A DNA stretch of 23,344 nt from an uncultured Parabacteroides sp. (GCF_905196875.1 NZ_CAJJWO010000080.1:1-23344), one strand, 5' to 3'; positions 6,882 through 16,417 are shown, counted from the first letter of the stretch. Notes: generated by a model not told the origin, from the sequence alone. Made by a program: numbers and translations.

Positions 6882-9869
6882 TTAAAAACGAGTCCAGGTT
6901 CTATTGAGAATCGGGGCAGTAGACGGATAACAAAGTTTTTCACCTTCAAATTCCGCCTCTATGTAATACTCGATAGTCTTATCCTTAAGTTCAGGAGCAG
7001 ACACTTCAAAAACAACCTCCGATTTACGGATCATTCTTTTCTCCCGGAATCTCTTTTGCCCTAACTCCCTATATTTAAATACCGGAGCCTTCGTTATTTT
7101 ATCATGTCCTAAAACATTCATCTGCAATACATAGGGCTCTCCTTTTTGCAAAACCAACCGTTCATTCAATACGAACATACGCGGTTCGGAAGTGTATTGG
7201 GCCGACAATCGGATTTCAGACGGAAGTGTTGACTTTAAAGCAGTTTCAATTTCCAAATCATATTTACTTAAAAAGCTATATGTCTTCCGGGTTTGCGATT
7301 CCAGGTTTATGACCGTACCTAATTCACCTGTCGTAGAAACAGTCTTGATCAGATACCCCATCATCTTCTCCCATTGTCGGGAAAGTTCTACTCTGACAGG
7401 AATTATCTTTTCTTTTATAAAGATATCCTGCTCCGGTCGATCGACGGATGGCAATTGTTTCATATAGTTATCCAACTCACCCCGCAGACAACTTAAATAT
7501 CCCATCGTCCGCAAATAACAAAATGTGTTTAACCAATAATCAAAACGCTCCAAATTACCCTTTCCTTGTATTTGATTTCTTAGCATAGATAATGTATCGA
7601 CAAAAGCATATTTCCCTGCTTCTTCTTCCCAACTACTCTCGTTAGGATTTATCACTCCGGGTCCGGTAATCCAGGTTGCAGGACGAGGCATTTTAAATCC
7701 GCGGAAGCCATCATTACCCACCGTTCCATCTAACGACTCGAATATTCCGGCCACCTTTGATGCAACAGTCGGACCAAACATAGCCAATGCATAATCTACA
7801 TAAAAAGAAGTGGAAGACAAATCTCTTGGAACAAGTGGAGTATTACTTTCAAACTCACTTAAATCGGCTTCGAAATCTTTATACAATCCGCCACCGACGT
7901 CGATACAGCGTTTGTAAGGTTCACCTTTTATTTGATTCACATCATTTGTCCGGCCTTCAATAATGAATGCAGATAAGAATGTCGGTCCAACAACAGGGAT
8001 CATCTCCATATCAAGAGTATAATCATTCACCTCAAATTCAGGAGTAGAAACGATACAGACCGTATCACCTCCAACTCTTTCAAACACATCGATATCAGAA
8101 AGCTGAATTTTATCTTCTATTTTAATAGAAAAAATACGTTTTCCAGCTTCAGTGTATTTTGTCTCGCAGAATAAGAATGTAACTTTATATTTCCCGTTGG
8201 GGATATTGATTTTATAACCTTCTATATCATATCGTTGAGTATTGAATAGATACTGGTCTTCCGTACCTTTGATATGTTTAAAAAAGTTAGTACCTACCCC
8301 TCCTTTCCGAAGATCGCCTTTTGCTTTCTGATCATAAGTATAAGGTTTCCCCAGACCAGGATTCCATCCCTCTTGCGACCAACAAGCCTGTGCATACGCC
8401 ATTAAGTTTGGAGCGATAGAACCAGTTCTCCAAAAATTGGCAATAACACCATCACATCCAATACCATAACTTTCAGCAAGATCCGCGCGCAAACGTCCTA
8501 CCCAAAACTGAGGAGTCGTTAACGCCGGATCATCTTCCAGCCATAAAACAGGAATCCGGCTTCTATCTTTGGGTAGCATTGCATATCCCAAATCCAGTCG
8601 TTCCTGACCACACAAACGGCTTAATGATGAAAGGAAGTCTTGTTTAGGCAACACTCTATCGAATAAACATTTATCCTCAGGAGGACCTAACACCCAACCA
8701 CTTACACCAAATCCCAATGAGTCGAACCGACTTTCCAAGACATTCCTGGCAATATTGATATCCTCCACCGTACTTTCTATCGACTCTTTGGATGGAGTTC
8801 CCCACGTCCACCCTTCCGGTGTCCACAACCAAAAATAATCTAACGGATGAGTCCTCTTTATCCGTGTAAAGATTCCTTCATATAAACTAGCTATCGCCTC
8901 CCTACTCTTCGGATCCATCCCTTTTTGTTTTAACCTGTCTGCTACTTCTTTAGGAACAGACAAAGGTGTTTCCAACCCGACACAAGATTTCACGCCTAAA
9001 TCATGTCCAAAAGAAAAGACATTTTTCAACATTTCACCAGTCCTATTAAAAATAGCATTCATCTGTTCTTGTGTTTCCGGCCAGGGCCACGCATCCCCTA
9101 ACATCGGGCTCATATAGACAGAATCTTCAAATAGTTGCGAAGCTCCGCTACTATAATCGCAGGTATTCATTGCCGAATATCCCCAAGCTCCGTTACGAGT
9201 TGTATTTGCCAATGTAGTAGGATAAGACCAAGTCACTTTACCATCAGGCAAAACATCTTCAGCAAGACCGATCCAGACATTCGGCTCGACATGCGGGTAA
9301 GTATGTAATGAAAAAAAATTCATTTTCATCTTTACCATCTGCGTGATACAAGACTTATACATATCCTCATTCCATAAATCAGGCCCTTCCGGAAAATCAT
9401 GAAAAGGCAATAAGCCTCTTACCGCAAACAGCGGTTTCACATTTTCAGCATTGCAATCCAACAGTGGCCCTGTAAAAGTTTCGTCTGGAATGATATCACC
9501 ATGTAAAGAAAAACGAACACCCAGATACTCGGCATACGAATAAACGCCATACAAAACTGCAATATCCGATCCTCCGCTAATATATAAACTATTACCAACC
9601 CTTTCAATCGAATATTCCTCATCCGATAAACGACTGTCATCTCTCAGTAGAATCGCCTCTGAAAAAGAATCCTCTGTTTCACCCGGTTGAATCGGTACAA
9701 AAAGCTTAGTTCTTAAATAAATATACTTCTGAATTTCTTTCGCTGAGAAATTCAAGAGTTGAGATGCTTCATGAGGCAGTATAATCTGCTTTACCTGCTG
9801 AGCTTCCATTTGAAAGCTCCCCCCCATAAGCAACATATACAAACTCACCAATAAACTTGCATTTTTCAT
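6882..9869 (-). CDS. Exported GH67N-like glycoside hydrolase with malectin-like domain
   Basis: The 995-residue protein has signal peptide MKNASLLVSLYMLLMGGSFQ followed by MEAQQ. The ATG at 9869 is chosen; an in-frame TTG at 9893 would extend before it. Residues about 25-130 resemble the N-terminal domain of GH67 alpha-glucuronidases (HEASQLLNFSAKEIQKYIYL). A TIM-barrel-like region follows, to about 505; acidic residues that could be catalytic are E352 (WTPEGW) and E445 (LWLEDDP). About 505-640 looks like a malectin carbohydrate-binding domain (INIPNGKYKVTFLFCET). The tail resumes with a barrel-closing helical region (YALAMFGPTVASKVAGIF, RFDYWLNTF). I do not recognise a characterised family, so uronic-acid release is a guess from the N-terminal fold only. 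It follows susD by 111 bp and probably belongs to the susCD transcript. Base composition looks lower in GC than the GH38 and GH3 genes. Confidence 0.75.
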   Translation of the reverse strand: MKNASLLVSLYMLLMGGSFQMEAQQVKQIILPHEASQLLNFSAKEIQKYIYLRTKLFVPIQPGETEDSFSEAILLRDDSRLSDEEYSIERVGNSLYISGGSDIAVLYGVYSYAEYLGVRFSLHGDIIPDETFTGPLLDCNAENVKPLFAVRGLLPFHDFPEGPDLWNEDMYKSCITQMVKMKMNFFSLHTYPHVEPNVWIGLAEDVLPDGKVTWSYPTTLANTTRNGAWGYSAMNTCDYSSGASQLFEDSVYMSPMLGDAWPWPETQEQMNAIFNRTGEMLKNVFSFGHDLGVKSCVGLETPLSVPKEVADRLKQKGMDPKSREAIASLYEGIFTRIKRTHPLDYFWLWTPEGWTWGTPSKESIESTVEDINIARNVLESRFDSLGFGVSGWVLGPPEDKCLFDRVLPKQDFLSSLSRLCGQERLDLGYAMLPKDRSRIPVLWLEDDPALTTPQFWVGRLRADLAESYGIGCDGVIANFWRTGSIAPNLMAYAQACWSQEGWNPGLGKPYTYDQKAKGDLRKGGVGTNFFKHIKGTEDQYLFNTQRYDIEGYKINIPNGKYKVTFLFCETKYTEAGKRIFSIKIEDKIQLSDIDVFERVGGDTVCIVSTPEFEVNDYTLDMEMIPVVGPTFLSAFIIEGRTNDVNQIKGEPYKRCIDVGGGLYKDFEADLSEFESNTPLVPRDLSSTSFYVDYALAMFGPTVASKVAGIFESLDGTVGNDGFRGFKMPRPATWITGPGVINPNESSWEEEAGKYAFVDTLSMLRNQIQGKGNLERFDYWLNTFCYLRTMGYLSCLRGELDNYMKQLPSVDRPEQDIFIKEKIIPVRVELSRQWEKMMGYLIKTVSTTGELGTVINLESQTRKTYSFLSKYDLEIETALKSTLPSEIRLSAQYTSEPRMFVLNERLVLQKGEPYVLQMNVLGHDKITKAPVFKYRELGQKRFREKRMIRKSEVVFEVSAPELKDKTIEYYIEAEFEGEKLCYPSTAPILNRTWTRF

Positions 9870-9900
9870 TCTATCTGTTTTATTTCTATTCAATTACTAA

Positions 9901-9958
9901 ACGCAGAGTTACGCAGGCCCTATTGATTATTAACAAATTAGTCTGCGACACTCTGCGT
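9901..9958. repeat. Inverted repeat between susD and the GH67N-like gene
   Basis: Left arm ACGCAGAGTTACGCAG (9901-9916) pairs with CTGCGACACTCTGCGT (9943-9958) as 9 + 5 base pairs with two central mismatches, around a 26-base loop. A further CTGCGT lies at 9962-9967. It is positioned to form a hairpin in the mRNA just after the susD stop. It could partially terminate transcription or protect the susCD message. The CGCAGAGTTACGCAG type of sequence is also a known style of dispersed repeat, so a mobile-repeat origin is possible. Confidence 0.55.
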
Positions 9959-9980
9959 GTTCTGCGTCAAAGGAATATTA

Positions 9981-11693
9981 TTACCAGCCCGGATTCTGTT
10001 TCAAATTCTTATTCAAAACCAGTTCAGTAGTCGGCAACGGCAACAGATAATCCCGGTTGGGGTTGAACTTGTATCCTTCTGGCAAAGAAACCTGATAAGG
10101 ATCAACATATCCATTCTTATCCAGCAAAATATCTTTGCCTGGTTCCATTTCCGGAAATTCAGATTGGTTGAAATAGAAACCTTTCAGACGTTTATTGCTA
10201 AACAGTTCATGTGCCCTCCAACGCATCAGATCCGGAAGACGACAACCTTCGCAAGCAAATTCCACACGTCTTTCCCGACGTATTTCATTGAGTATAGGTG
10301 AGATTGCCGGAAATTTCCAGTTCGGGTCATTCGTGATAGCATTCAATTTCAGATCAACCATACCCACACGCTGACGAAGCAAATTGATGGTTTTATCCAC
10401 ATCATCCTGAGTCAGTTCGCCCAATTCGGCTTTGGCCTCGGCGTAGTTCAGCAGTGCTTCAGCATACCGGAACACGATAACTCCTGTCTCGGCATTCTCC
10501 GTATCTACCGTATAAGGATCGGACCCTTTCTTCAACTGATAGCCGGTTGAACACTGTTGTTCCCCTGTCAAATAGATAAAGGGTCTATCGAAATACAAAG
10601 GTTCTTCTCCTATACCGACACGCAGATCACCCGGAATCCACATAGTCTGAGCCAGACGGGGATCGCGGTCTTTCACGACATTCAGTAGCCCACTGTCTGA
10701 ATACTCCGGATGGGAAGCAGTCGGTTTACCGTCCAGACAAAGATAATCATCCACTAATTCCTTGCTAAGACCCGTTCTCGACCCTCTATAAAGAAGATAA
10801 TTTTGTGCTCTATGTGTCCAGCCCAATACAAGTGAGTAGGTTCTCGCCAGAAGAACTTCAGGATTATCTTTGAAATCTGTTTTGTTGAACAGTTGATAAT
10901 AGGCGGTATTCGGATTGCCAGTGGTAAACAAAGCGCAATTATTCATATCCATAAGCTGTTTTGCCGCATTTGCAGCAATATGGAAGTAGTTGTTATAATC
11001 TGCATTCTCTACCCCAAACTTAGTTCCATTGTGGTACTTCTCCCAGGAGGCTTCATATAAAGCGACACGCGATTTGAACAACAAAGCAGCTTCTTTTGAT
11101 AATCGTCCTTCGACTACATTCGCTTTTTCCGGCATATAGTCAATCGCTTTATCCAGGTCTACTAACATAGAATCGACAATGATATTGCGAGATATACGCG
11201 GATTATAAAGATCTTCAGATTCTGTATCGTAGGGCTTGTTCACCCAGGGCAGATCTCCGAAATTCTGTAAAAGTGAATAGTAGAAATAAGAACGAAAAAA
11301 ATAGGCTTCGCCAATATAAGCTTTGCTCTCGTCAAAAGAACTTTCCAGATTTCCCAAATTAGCCAACATATAGTTTACAGAACGAATATCCTCCCACTTC
11401 CATCCGGCATCATTGGCATTACCCGAGACTGTTTTATAACCGGCCAAACGGACATCATAATCTTCATAAACCATATTGTCACTGTTACGGTCGTCCCCCA
11501 GATAACCGATACCAAATCCCCCAAAACCGGGGAATTTCGTATAAAACTGGTTGACATACAACTCCAAATCTTTTGAAGTCTTGAAATAAACTTCATTGCT
11601 GATCTTGTCCAACGGTTCTCTTTCCAGAAATGAATCGCAACTGACCAGGAAAGAAGCAAGAATCGAAGCACATATATATAATTTATTTTTCAT
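9981..11693 (-). CDS. SusD/RagB-family outer-membrane glycan-binding lipoprotein
   Basis: The 570-residue protein has a lipoprotein signal peptide ending in LVSC (Cys19), followed by DSFLEREPLDKISNEVYF, the standard SusD start. SusD proteins sit on the cell surface as a lid over the SusC transporter and capture oligosaccharide. The N-terminal part supplies the TPR-like helical scaffold. The C-terminal RagB/SusD region includes FRYAEALLNYAEAKAELG and NEIRRERRVEFACEG. Length is normal for the family and it is intact. The ATG at 11693 gives the lipoprotein signal; an in-frame TTG at 11705 overshoots. It begins 12 bp after the susC stop, so the two are cotranscribed. The ligand cannot be read from sequence. 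Confidence 0.95.
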   Translation of the reverse strand: MKNKLYICASILASFLVSCDSFLEREPLDKISNEVYFKTSKDLELYVNQFYTKFPGFGGFGIGYLGDDRNSDNMVYEDYDVRLAGYKTVSGNANDAGWKWEDIRSVNYMLANLGNLESSFDESKAYIGEAYFFRSYFYYSLLQNFGDLPWVNKPYDTESEDLYNPRISRNIIVDSMLVDLDKAIDYMPEKANVVEGRLSKEAALLFKSRVALYEASWEKYHNGTKFGVENADYNNYFHIAANAAKQLMDMNNCALFTTGNPNTAYYQLFNKTDFKDNPEVLLARTYSLVLGWTHRAQNYLLYRGSRTGLSKELVDDYLCLDGKPTASHPEYSDSGLLNVVKDRDPRLAQTMWIPGDLRVGIGEEPLYFDRPFIYLTGEQQCSTGYQLKKGSDPYTVDTENAETGVIVFRYAEALLNYAEAKAELGELTQDDVDKTINLLRQRVGMVDLKLNAITNDPNWKFPAISPILNEIRRERRVEFACEGCRLPDLMRWRAHELFSNKRLKGFYFNQSEFPEMEPGKDILLDKNGYVDPYQVSLPEGYKFNPNRDYLLPLPTTELVLNKNLKQNPGW

Positions 11694-11705
11694 ACGTTTA
11701 TACAA

Positions 11706-14700
11706 TTAAAAAGTAAGATTTATACCAAATGAACACACCAACGACATCGGATATGCTTTCGCATCCCCCCAGTTGCCAACAGTGGCTTCCGGGTCAATAC
11801 CATCGATTAATTTCGAGAAGGTCAAAAGATTTTCACCACTGAAATAGAAGCGGAGTTTTTCAATGCCTACTCCTTGCAACAAAGCATTCGGCAACGTATA
11901 GCCGATCTGTAGGTTCTTCAGACGCAAATAGGCACCATTCTGTATGAAACGGGATTGTACTTGTTGATTTTTGTCCACTTCGCCGGTTGCATACGGACGG
12001 GCAAAGAAGGCATTCGTATTATTTTCCGTCCAGTAATCCATATTATGTTCATGTACATTATCGAAATACTTATTACCCTGGAAACCGAAATAAGTCGTAG
12101 ATCCGATAAAGACATCCCGCTTTCCAACACCTTGGAAAAAGACACTAAAATCGAAATCCTTATATTGACCGGCAAACGTCAGTCCGTACAGGAAGCGCGG
12201 AGTATTGTTACCGATCACCTTCTTGTCACCCGGATTAGATGCCGTGTTATCTCCCCAATCGATCTTACCGTCGTTATTCAGATCTTTATATTTTATATCT
12301 CCCGGATTCCATTTAGCATGGATAGCCGATTGATCGGGCGAACTCTTAACATCCTCTTCACTAGTGAAGAAACGGTCGGTCTCGTATCCCCAAATATCCC
12401 CAAGCTTTTGTCCTTTGAAATACGTTTTATCTGAAATAATCCCGGTCGGATTATTATACTTCGTAACCTCTGTCCAGCTGTCAGACAAAGTTCCTGTAAT
12501 AGAATAACCAAAATCCTTGTTTACCCTCTGTTTCCAGGTCAAGCTTAATTCGACACCAGTTGTCCGCAAAGAGGCATTATTCTTTTTCGGTGCATCCTTA
12601 CCTAACACGGCAGGAAGAGCTTCACTCGGACCGAACATATTGACCGTTTCACGGGTGTACCATTCGAAAGTACCGCTAAGACGATTGTCTAAAAATGACA
12701 TATCCGCACCAATGTTCAATGTACGGGATTCTTCCCATGTCAGATTCCAGCTAACCAGGTCGGGCGATTGGGTGTAGATGGGGCGTGCTCCATTTATGAT
12801 ATACTCCAAATTGGTCTTCACCGGTATCGTTTCGTAGAACAGATAGTTAGGAACCTCCTGATTACCCAGCGTACCATACGAAGCTCTCAGTTTAAATGTG
12901 TTGATATATGGAGAGATAGGTTCCCAATATTTCTCACGATGTAGGTTATAAGCAGCTGAAAAAGAAGGGAAGAAACCCCACTGTTTACCTGAGCGGAAAC
13001 GGGAAGATCCATCATACCGTCCGTTAAAAGAGAGCATATACCGGTCATCGAACGAATAGTTCAAACGAACGAAAGTACCTAACGTTGACCATTCGGACAG
13101 TTCATCCTGCAAATCAGTCAAACCGGTAGCCGTACCGATTGCCGGCACATCGTCTGTTATCAAATCCCGCTTCGATCCTGTCAAACGCTTTGTCTTGTTG
13201 TATTCGATCTGTCCACCGACCAATGCTTCCAAATGATGTTTGTTAAAGTTCTTTATGTAATTGGCATAGAGATTACCTGTTGTATAAGTTACGCTTTTTT
13301 GTTCTTCTTCTATTTTATTGAAGTTGTTAGCATGATGAAGATGAGTCGTTGTACCGTCCACATTTCCTACATTCACTTTTGCAAAATGCGTATCTCTATC
13401 GAACCCCACATAATTATAGGTAAAGTCACCGTTAATTTTCAAATCATCGATCACCTTGATCTCGAAGCTCGGTGTAATATAGGCTGTAGTGGTCGATTGC
13501 TTCTCAGAACCACCCTCCTTCAGGATTTGTGCGACACTATTCGATTCCATAAAATCTCCATTCGGATTATAAACAGGCAAAGTCGGATAAGCACGCGCCA
13601 TCATATGATAGTTTACGGTACGATCGTATCCGCTATAACCGACCGGCAGATTGTTCTTACTGTAAGCGAATTTCGAATTCAATTTAAACTTCAACCATGG
13701 CGTCACCTGAGTCGTGTTATTAACAGTCACATTATATCGTCTGTAATTCTCATCGAAGAAGTTCAACTGACCATCCTGCTTCAAGTAACCCAGACCTGCA
13801 TAATAAGATGATTTCTCACTCTTTCCTGCAATTGAAACATCGTGACTGTTTTGGAAAGCCCAGTCTTTATAATAGATATCCATCCAGTCAGTGTTGGCGT
13901 AGGTATCTCCATTCTGTCCCCACTGGAGAGGATTCGATCTATCCGGAATAACTCCCGGCATAGTTCCGCCACTAGCGATATTTTCTTTTACCAATTCAAC
14001 CATTTCGTCCGTATAAAGCGGCGAGATTCCTGAGTTAGCGCAAGCTTGGTTCATAGCCGTTACAAAGTCTAATGAATTCACTGTCTTCTGCAACATAGTA
14101 GGTGCCTTCCACCCGAAGTTAGCATTATAGGAGATAGTAAACTTTTCCCCCTCCGATCCAGACTTGGTGGTAACAAGAATAACACCATATGCAGCTCTTG
14201 CCCCATAGATGGCAGCCGAAGCAGCATCTTTCAAAATAGAAATACTTTCAATATCGGTTGGATTGACCAGAGACAAATCCATAGGCACACCGTCTACCAA
14301 CACATACGGGTTCCCGGAGCCTTCCGTCAAAGAGCCTACACCACGAATATTCATTTCCATCGGACTACCAACTTCACCTCCGAATTTAGAAGACGGAGAA
14401 ATATTCAAACCCGGCGTGAGGCCTTGCAAAGCCTGTGTCACATTGGTGATCGGACGACTCTGTATCTCTTCCGGTGTAACCTGCGCAACAGCACCGGTCA
14501 AATTGATCTTCTTTTGCGTTCCATATCCCACAACTACGACTTCGTCCAGCACCTCGCTATCTTCCCTCAGTACGACAGATATTGACGATTTGCCTTTCAC
14601 TTTTATCTCGGTCGAGACATATCCGATATAAGAAATCAGTAACGTCGCATCGTCGGATGCAACGTTCAGGGAGAATCTCCCTTCGACATCTGTAATCGTC

Positions 14701-15191
14701 CCGTTTGTAGTCCCTTTTTCCACGACATTAGCACCGATAACCGGTTCGCCATTTGCTTCTTTCACAATACCAGTTATATTTTTCCCTTGCAGAACGATCG
14801 GATTTACATTTTCTGCCGATTGATTTTTTAACGATAAAACGATATAAGTACCATCCACCGTATATTTTACACCAGTTCCTTCCAATAATTGCCCCAGGAC
14901 TTCTTCCAACGGGCGTTTATTCAGGTCGACAGATACTTTTCGATTTACATCGACATACTTATCATATACAAACAAATAGTCTGTCTGATTTTCTATAAGG
15001 CCCAGGACATTCCTGAGTTCTACATTGTTTTGTTTTACAGTAACCCTGACATTCTGAGAATTTGTGTTTTCTGCACGCAGACAGAAGATTAACACGAATA
15101 GGAATAGAGTGGTTATCTTCATGATTCTAAAAAAGTGTTTACACCGTTGGGTTTTGTCATAAAAAGCCCACGATAAGAATTTTTTATTCAT
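11706..15191 (-). CDS. SusC-type TonB-dependent transporter with N-terminal STN signalling domain
   Basis: This 1161-residue outer-membrane importer of glycan fragments is driven by TonB. After the signal region (hydrophobic core about 24-40) come an STN domain (about 48-118) and a carboxypeptidase-regulatory-like beta-sandwich (about 138-210, ITGIVKEANGEPVIGANV). The TonB-box-like EVLDEVVVVGYG (about 213-224), plug (about 230-350) and 22-strand-type barrel follow, ending in Phe. The STN domain is the part that contacts FecR anti-sigma factors, and a FecR gene lies directly upstream, so import and signalling are coupled. The start chosen is ATG 15191 (MNKKFLSWAF); a longer in-frame reading from 15275 lacks support and would run through the leader hairpin. 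The long pre-signal segment is common in this subgroup. The last base pairs lie 12 bp from the SusD start. Confidence 0.95.
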   Translation of the reverse strand: MNKKFLSWAFYDKTQRCKHFFRIMKITTLFLFVLIFCLRAENTNSQNVRVTVKQNNVELRNVLGLIENQTDYLFVYDKYVDVNRKVSVDLNKRPLEEVLGQLLEGTGVKYTVDGTYIVLSLKNQSAENVNPIVLQGKNITGIVKEANGEPVIGANVVEKGTTNGTITDVEGRFSLNVASDDATLLISYIGYVSTEIKVKGKSSISVVLREDSEVLDEVVVVGYGTQKKINLTGAVAQVTPEEIQSRPITNVTQALQGLTPGLNISPSSKFGGEVGSPMEMNIRGVGSLTEGSGNPYVLVDGVPMDLSLVNPTDIESISILKDAASAAIYGARAAYGVILVTTKSGSEGEKFTISYNANFGWKAPTMLQKTVNSLDFVTAMNQACANSGISPLYTDEMVELVKENIASGGTMPGVIPDRSNPLQWGQNGDTYANTDWMDIYYKDWAFQNSHDVSIAGKSEKSSYYAGLGYLKQDGQLNFFDENYRRYNVTVNNTTQVTPWLKFKLNSKFAYSKNNLPVGYSGYDRTVNYHMMARAYPTLPVYNPNGDFMESNSVAQILKEGGSEKQSTTTAYITPSFEIKVIDDLKINGDFTYNYVGFDRDTHFAKVNVGNVDGTTTHLHHANNFNKIEEEQKSVTYTTGNLYANYIKNFNKHHLEALVGGQIEYNKTKRLTGSKRDLITDDVPAIGTATGLTDLQDELSEWSTLGTFVRLNYSFDDRYMLSFNGRYDGSSRFRSGKQWGFFPSFSAAYNLHREKYWEPISPYINTFKLRASYGTLGNQEVPNYLFYETIPVKTNLEYIINGARPIYTQSPDLVSWNLTWEESRTLNIGADMSFLDNRLSGTFEWYTRETVNMFGPSEALPAVLGKDAPKKNNASLRTTGVELSLTWKQRVNKDFGYSITGTLSDSWTEVTKYNNPTGIISDKTYFKGQKLGDIWGYETDRFFTSEEDVKSSPDQSAIHAKWNPGDIKYKDLNNDGKIDWGDNTASNPGDKKVIGNNTPRFLYGLTFAGQYKDFDFSVFFQGVGKRDVFIGSTTYFGFQGNKYFDNVHEHNMDYWTENNTNAFFARPYATGEVDKNQQVQSRFIQNGAYLRLKNLQIGYTLPNALLQGVGIEKLRFYFSGENLLTFSKLIDGIDPEATVGNWGDAKAYPMSLVCSFGINLTF

Positions 15192-15198
15192 ATCTTTG
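15191..15198 (+). promoter_or_regulatory. Plus-strand -7 box (TATCTTTG) for a candidate antisense RNA
   Basis: TATCTTTG is an exact match to the Bacteroidetes -7 consensus TAnnTTTG on the strand opposite susC, overlapping the susC start codon. A start site would fall near 15205. No good -33 TTTG occurs at 19-21 bp upstream, so the evidence is limited to the -7 box and the downstream hairpin. Confidence 0.4.
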
Positions 15199-15204
15199 TG
15201 ATTG

Positions 15205-15283
15205 TAAGATGTTAATACAGTTATTTTTAATTGTGTTAATTGGATGCCGGTAGGTGTGGGGACACTTGTCGGCATTTCATTTA
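15205..15283 (+). ncRNA. Candidate cis-antisense sRNA over the susC leader
   Basis: Downstream of the -7 box at 15191-15198, the plus strand carries a hairpin at 15244-15275. ATGCCGGTAGGTGT pairs along all 14 positions with ACACTTGTCGGCAT when G-U pairs are allowed, around a GGGG loop, and is followed by TTTCATTT. The minus-strand reading of the same hairpin has several C/A mismatches. The structure is therefore better suited to a plus-strand transcript, where it would be a terminator. The predicted RNA is about 75-80 nt and antisense to the 5' leader of susC. Short antisense RNAs at this position are known for ECF/FecR-type PULs in Bacteroides fragilis (DonS type). Exact ends are inferred. 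Confidence 0.45.
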
Positions 15284-15331
15284 AGATTAACTAGATTCAT
15301 ACTCCATAGGCTATTTCATTTTTAGTTAGAC

Positions 15332-16291
15332 TTATTTTATATATACAATTGAGTTGTCTTCATTCCTTTCAAACGTATATTTACCATTTCGCTGTAAAAT
15401 ACGCAACGCATTATCCAGTCCGTCGGAGATACGGAATTTACCGCTGCATGAATATCCTTCCAGATTCTTGTTTTCCATAACAACAGATATTCCGTAACAC
15501 TTCTCGAAACGTTTCATCAACTCATGGAAAGCAACATTGTCAAAGCACACCAATCCATCCCGCCAACGAAAATGGTTGTAATCATCAATCGGCGAAACAA
15601 GCAACTTTCCATCCTTCAAATGAACTTCTTGAGACGGCTTCAGAAGGACAGAAGCGGAGGTTGCCGAATTATCCGTTACTTTCACGGAGCCCTCCATCAA
15701 TGAGGTAGAAAACTCTTCCGAATCCGAATAAGCTTCAACATTGAATTTCGTACCTAATACTTCTATATCACATTTCTGCGTATGAACCACGAAAGGTGAT
15801 TTCCTGTCATGCTTTACTTCAAAGTAACCCTCGCCATCCAACTTCACCTCGCGTCTCGCACCGGAGAAAACAGCTGGATAAACCATCTCCGAACGGGCAT
15901 TCAGCCAAACAGTCGTCCCATCCGGCAACTCTAGGTTCACCCGCTGCCCTGCCGGAACAATTATCGTATTCATGGCAGCTAACAGTTCTTTCTTTTCGAA
16001 TACATAAAAATATAAACCACAGGAAACTGTCAGGGCAACCACCGCCGCTATTTTCAACATCTCACGCATCCATGGACGAACAAACGTTTTTCCATTCGTT
16101 GCCGACACTCCCCGCTTTCTTTCGACCTCTTCTCCCGTACCTCCGGCTAGAATCATTGCGTCGAAGAACTCACGTTCCCTCAACAACTCTCTTTCGTTGT
16201 CAGGAGAGACATCCAACCAACGATGAACCGCTTCCTCTTCTTCCGTAGAAGCGATACCTTCAAAGTATTTATAGATTGTTTCCTTATTCAT
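15332..16291 (-). CDS. FecR-family anti-sigma factor
   Basis: The 319-residue inner-membrane protein has a short cytoplasmic sigma-binding part (about 1-79; MNKETIYKYFEGIASTEEEE). A single membrane segment (about 80-98, IAAVVALTVSCGLYFYVF) follows. The FecR domain is periplasmic (about 105-205; PDGTTVWLNARSEMVYP, LDGEGYFEV, VLGTKFNVEAY). The C-terminal domain (about 245-319; FDNVAFHELMKRFEKCYGI) is the DUF4974 type. It senses substrate-loaded SusC through the STN domain and then releases or activates the ECF sigma factor. It lies 140 bp upstream of susC and 227 bp downstream of the small Cys-containing gene, so it is not directly adjacent to its sigma gene as is usual. Its leader holds a start-proximal hairpin and a 23-bp triple repeat. 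Confidence 0.95.
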   Translation of the reverse strand: MNKETIYKYFEGIASTEEEEAVHRWLDVSPDNERELLREREFFDAMILAGGTGEEVERKRGVSATNGKTFVRPWMREMLKIAAVVALTVSCGLYFYVFEKKELLAAMNTIIVPAGQRVNLELPDGTTVWLNARSEMVYPAVFSGARREVKLDGEGYFEVKHDRKSPFVVHTQKCDIEVLGTKFNVEAYSDSEEFSTSLMEGSVKVTDNSATSASVLLKPSQEVHLKDGKLLVSPIDDYNHFRWRDGLVCFDNVAFHELMKRFEKCYGISVVMENKNLEGYSCSGKFRISDGLDNALRILQRNGKYTFERNEDNSIVYIK

Positions 16292-16297
16292 TTTTTC

Positions 16298-16319
16298 ACG
16301 CTTTCTGTATATAAAGCGT
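16298..16319 (-). promoter_or_regulatory. Hairpin directly in front of the fecR start
   Basis: In the mRNA sense, ACGCTTT (16319-16313) pairs perfectly with AAAGCGT (16304-16298) around an 8-base loop, ending 6 bases before the fecR ATG. The purine-rich stretch that would act as ribosome-binding region lies in the stem. It could tune fecR translation relative to sigma, but no switch ligand or partner is visible. A smaller palindrome TCCC-TAAC-GGGA is at 16334-16345. Confidence 0.4.
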
Positions 16320-16417
16320 TTGAGCCGGAAACATCCCTAACGGGAAAGTGAACTTTTTTGGAGGAAATTTTATACGACTGGGAAAGAGAAGATATCAAGC
16401 ACGGAGAGCATCAATAC

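Noticed and set aside
15192..15275. Longer susC start at 15275
   Set aside because: The added 28 residues precede a normal MNKK start, show no domain character and are encoded by the leader hairpin region.
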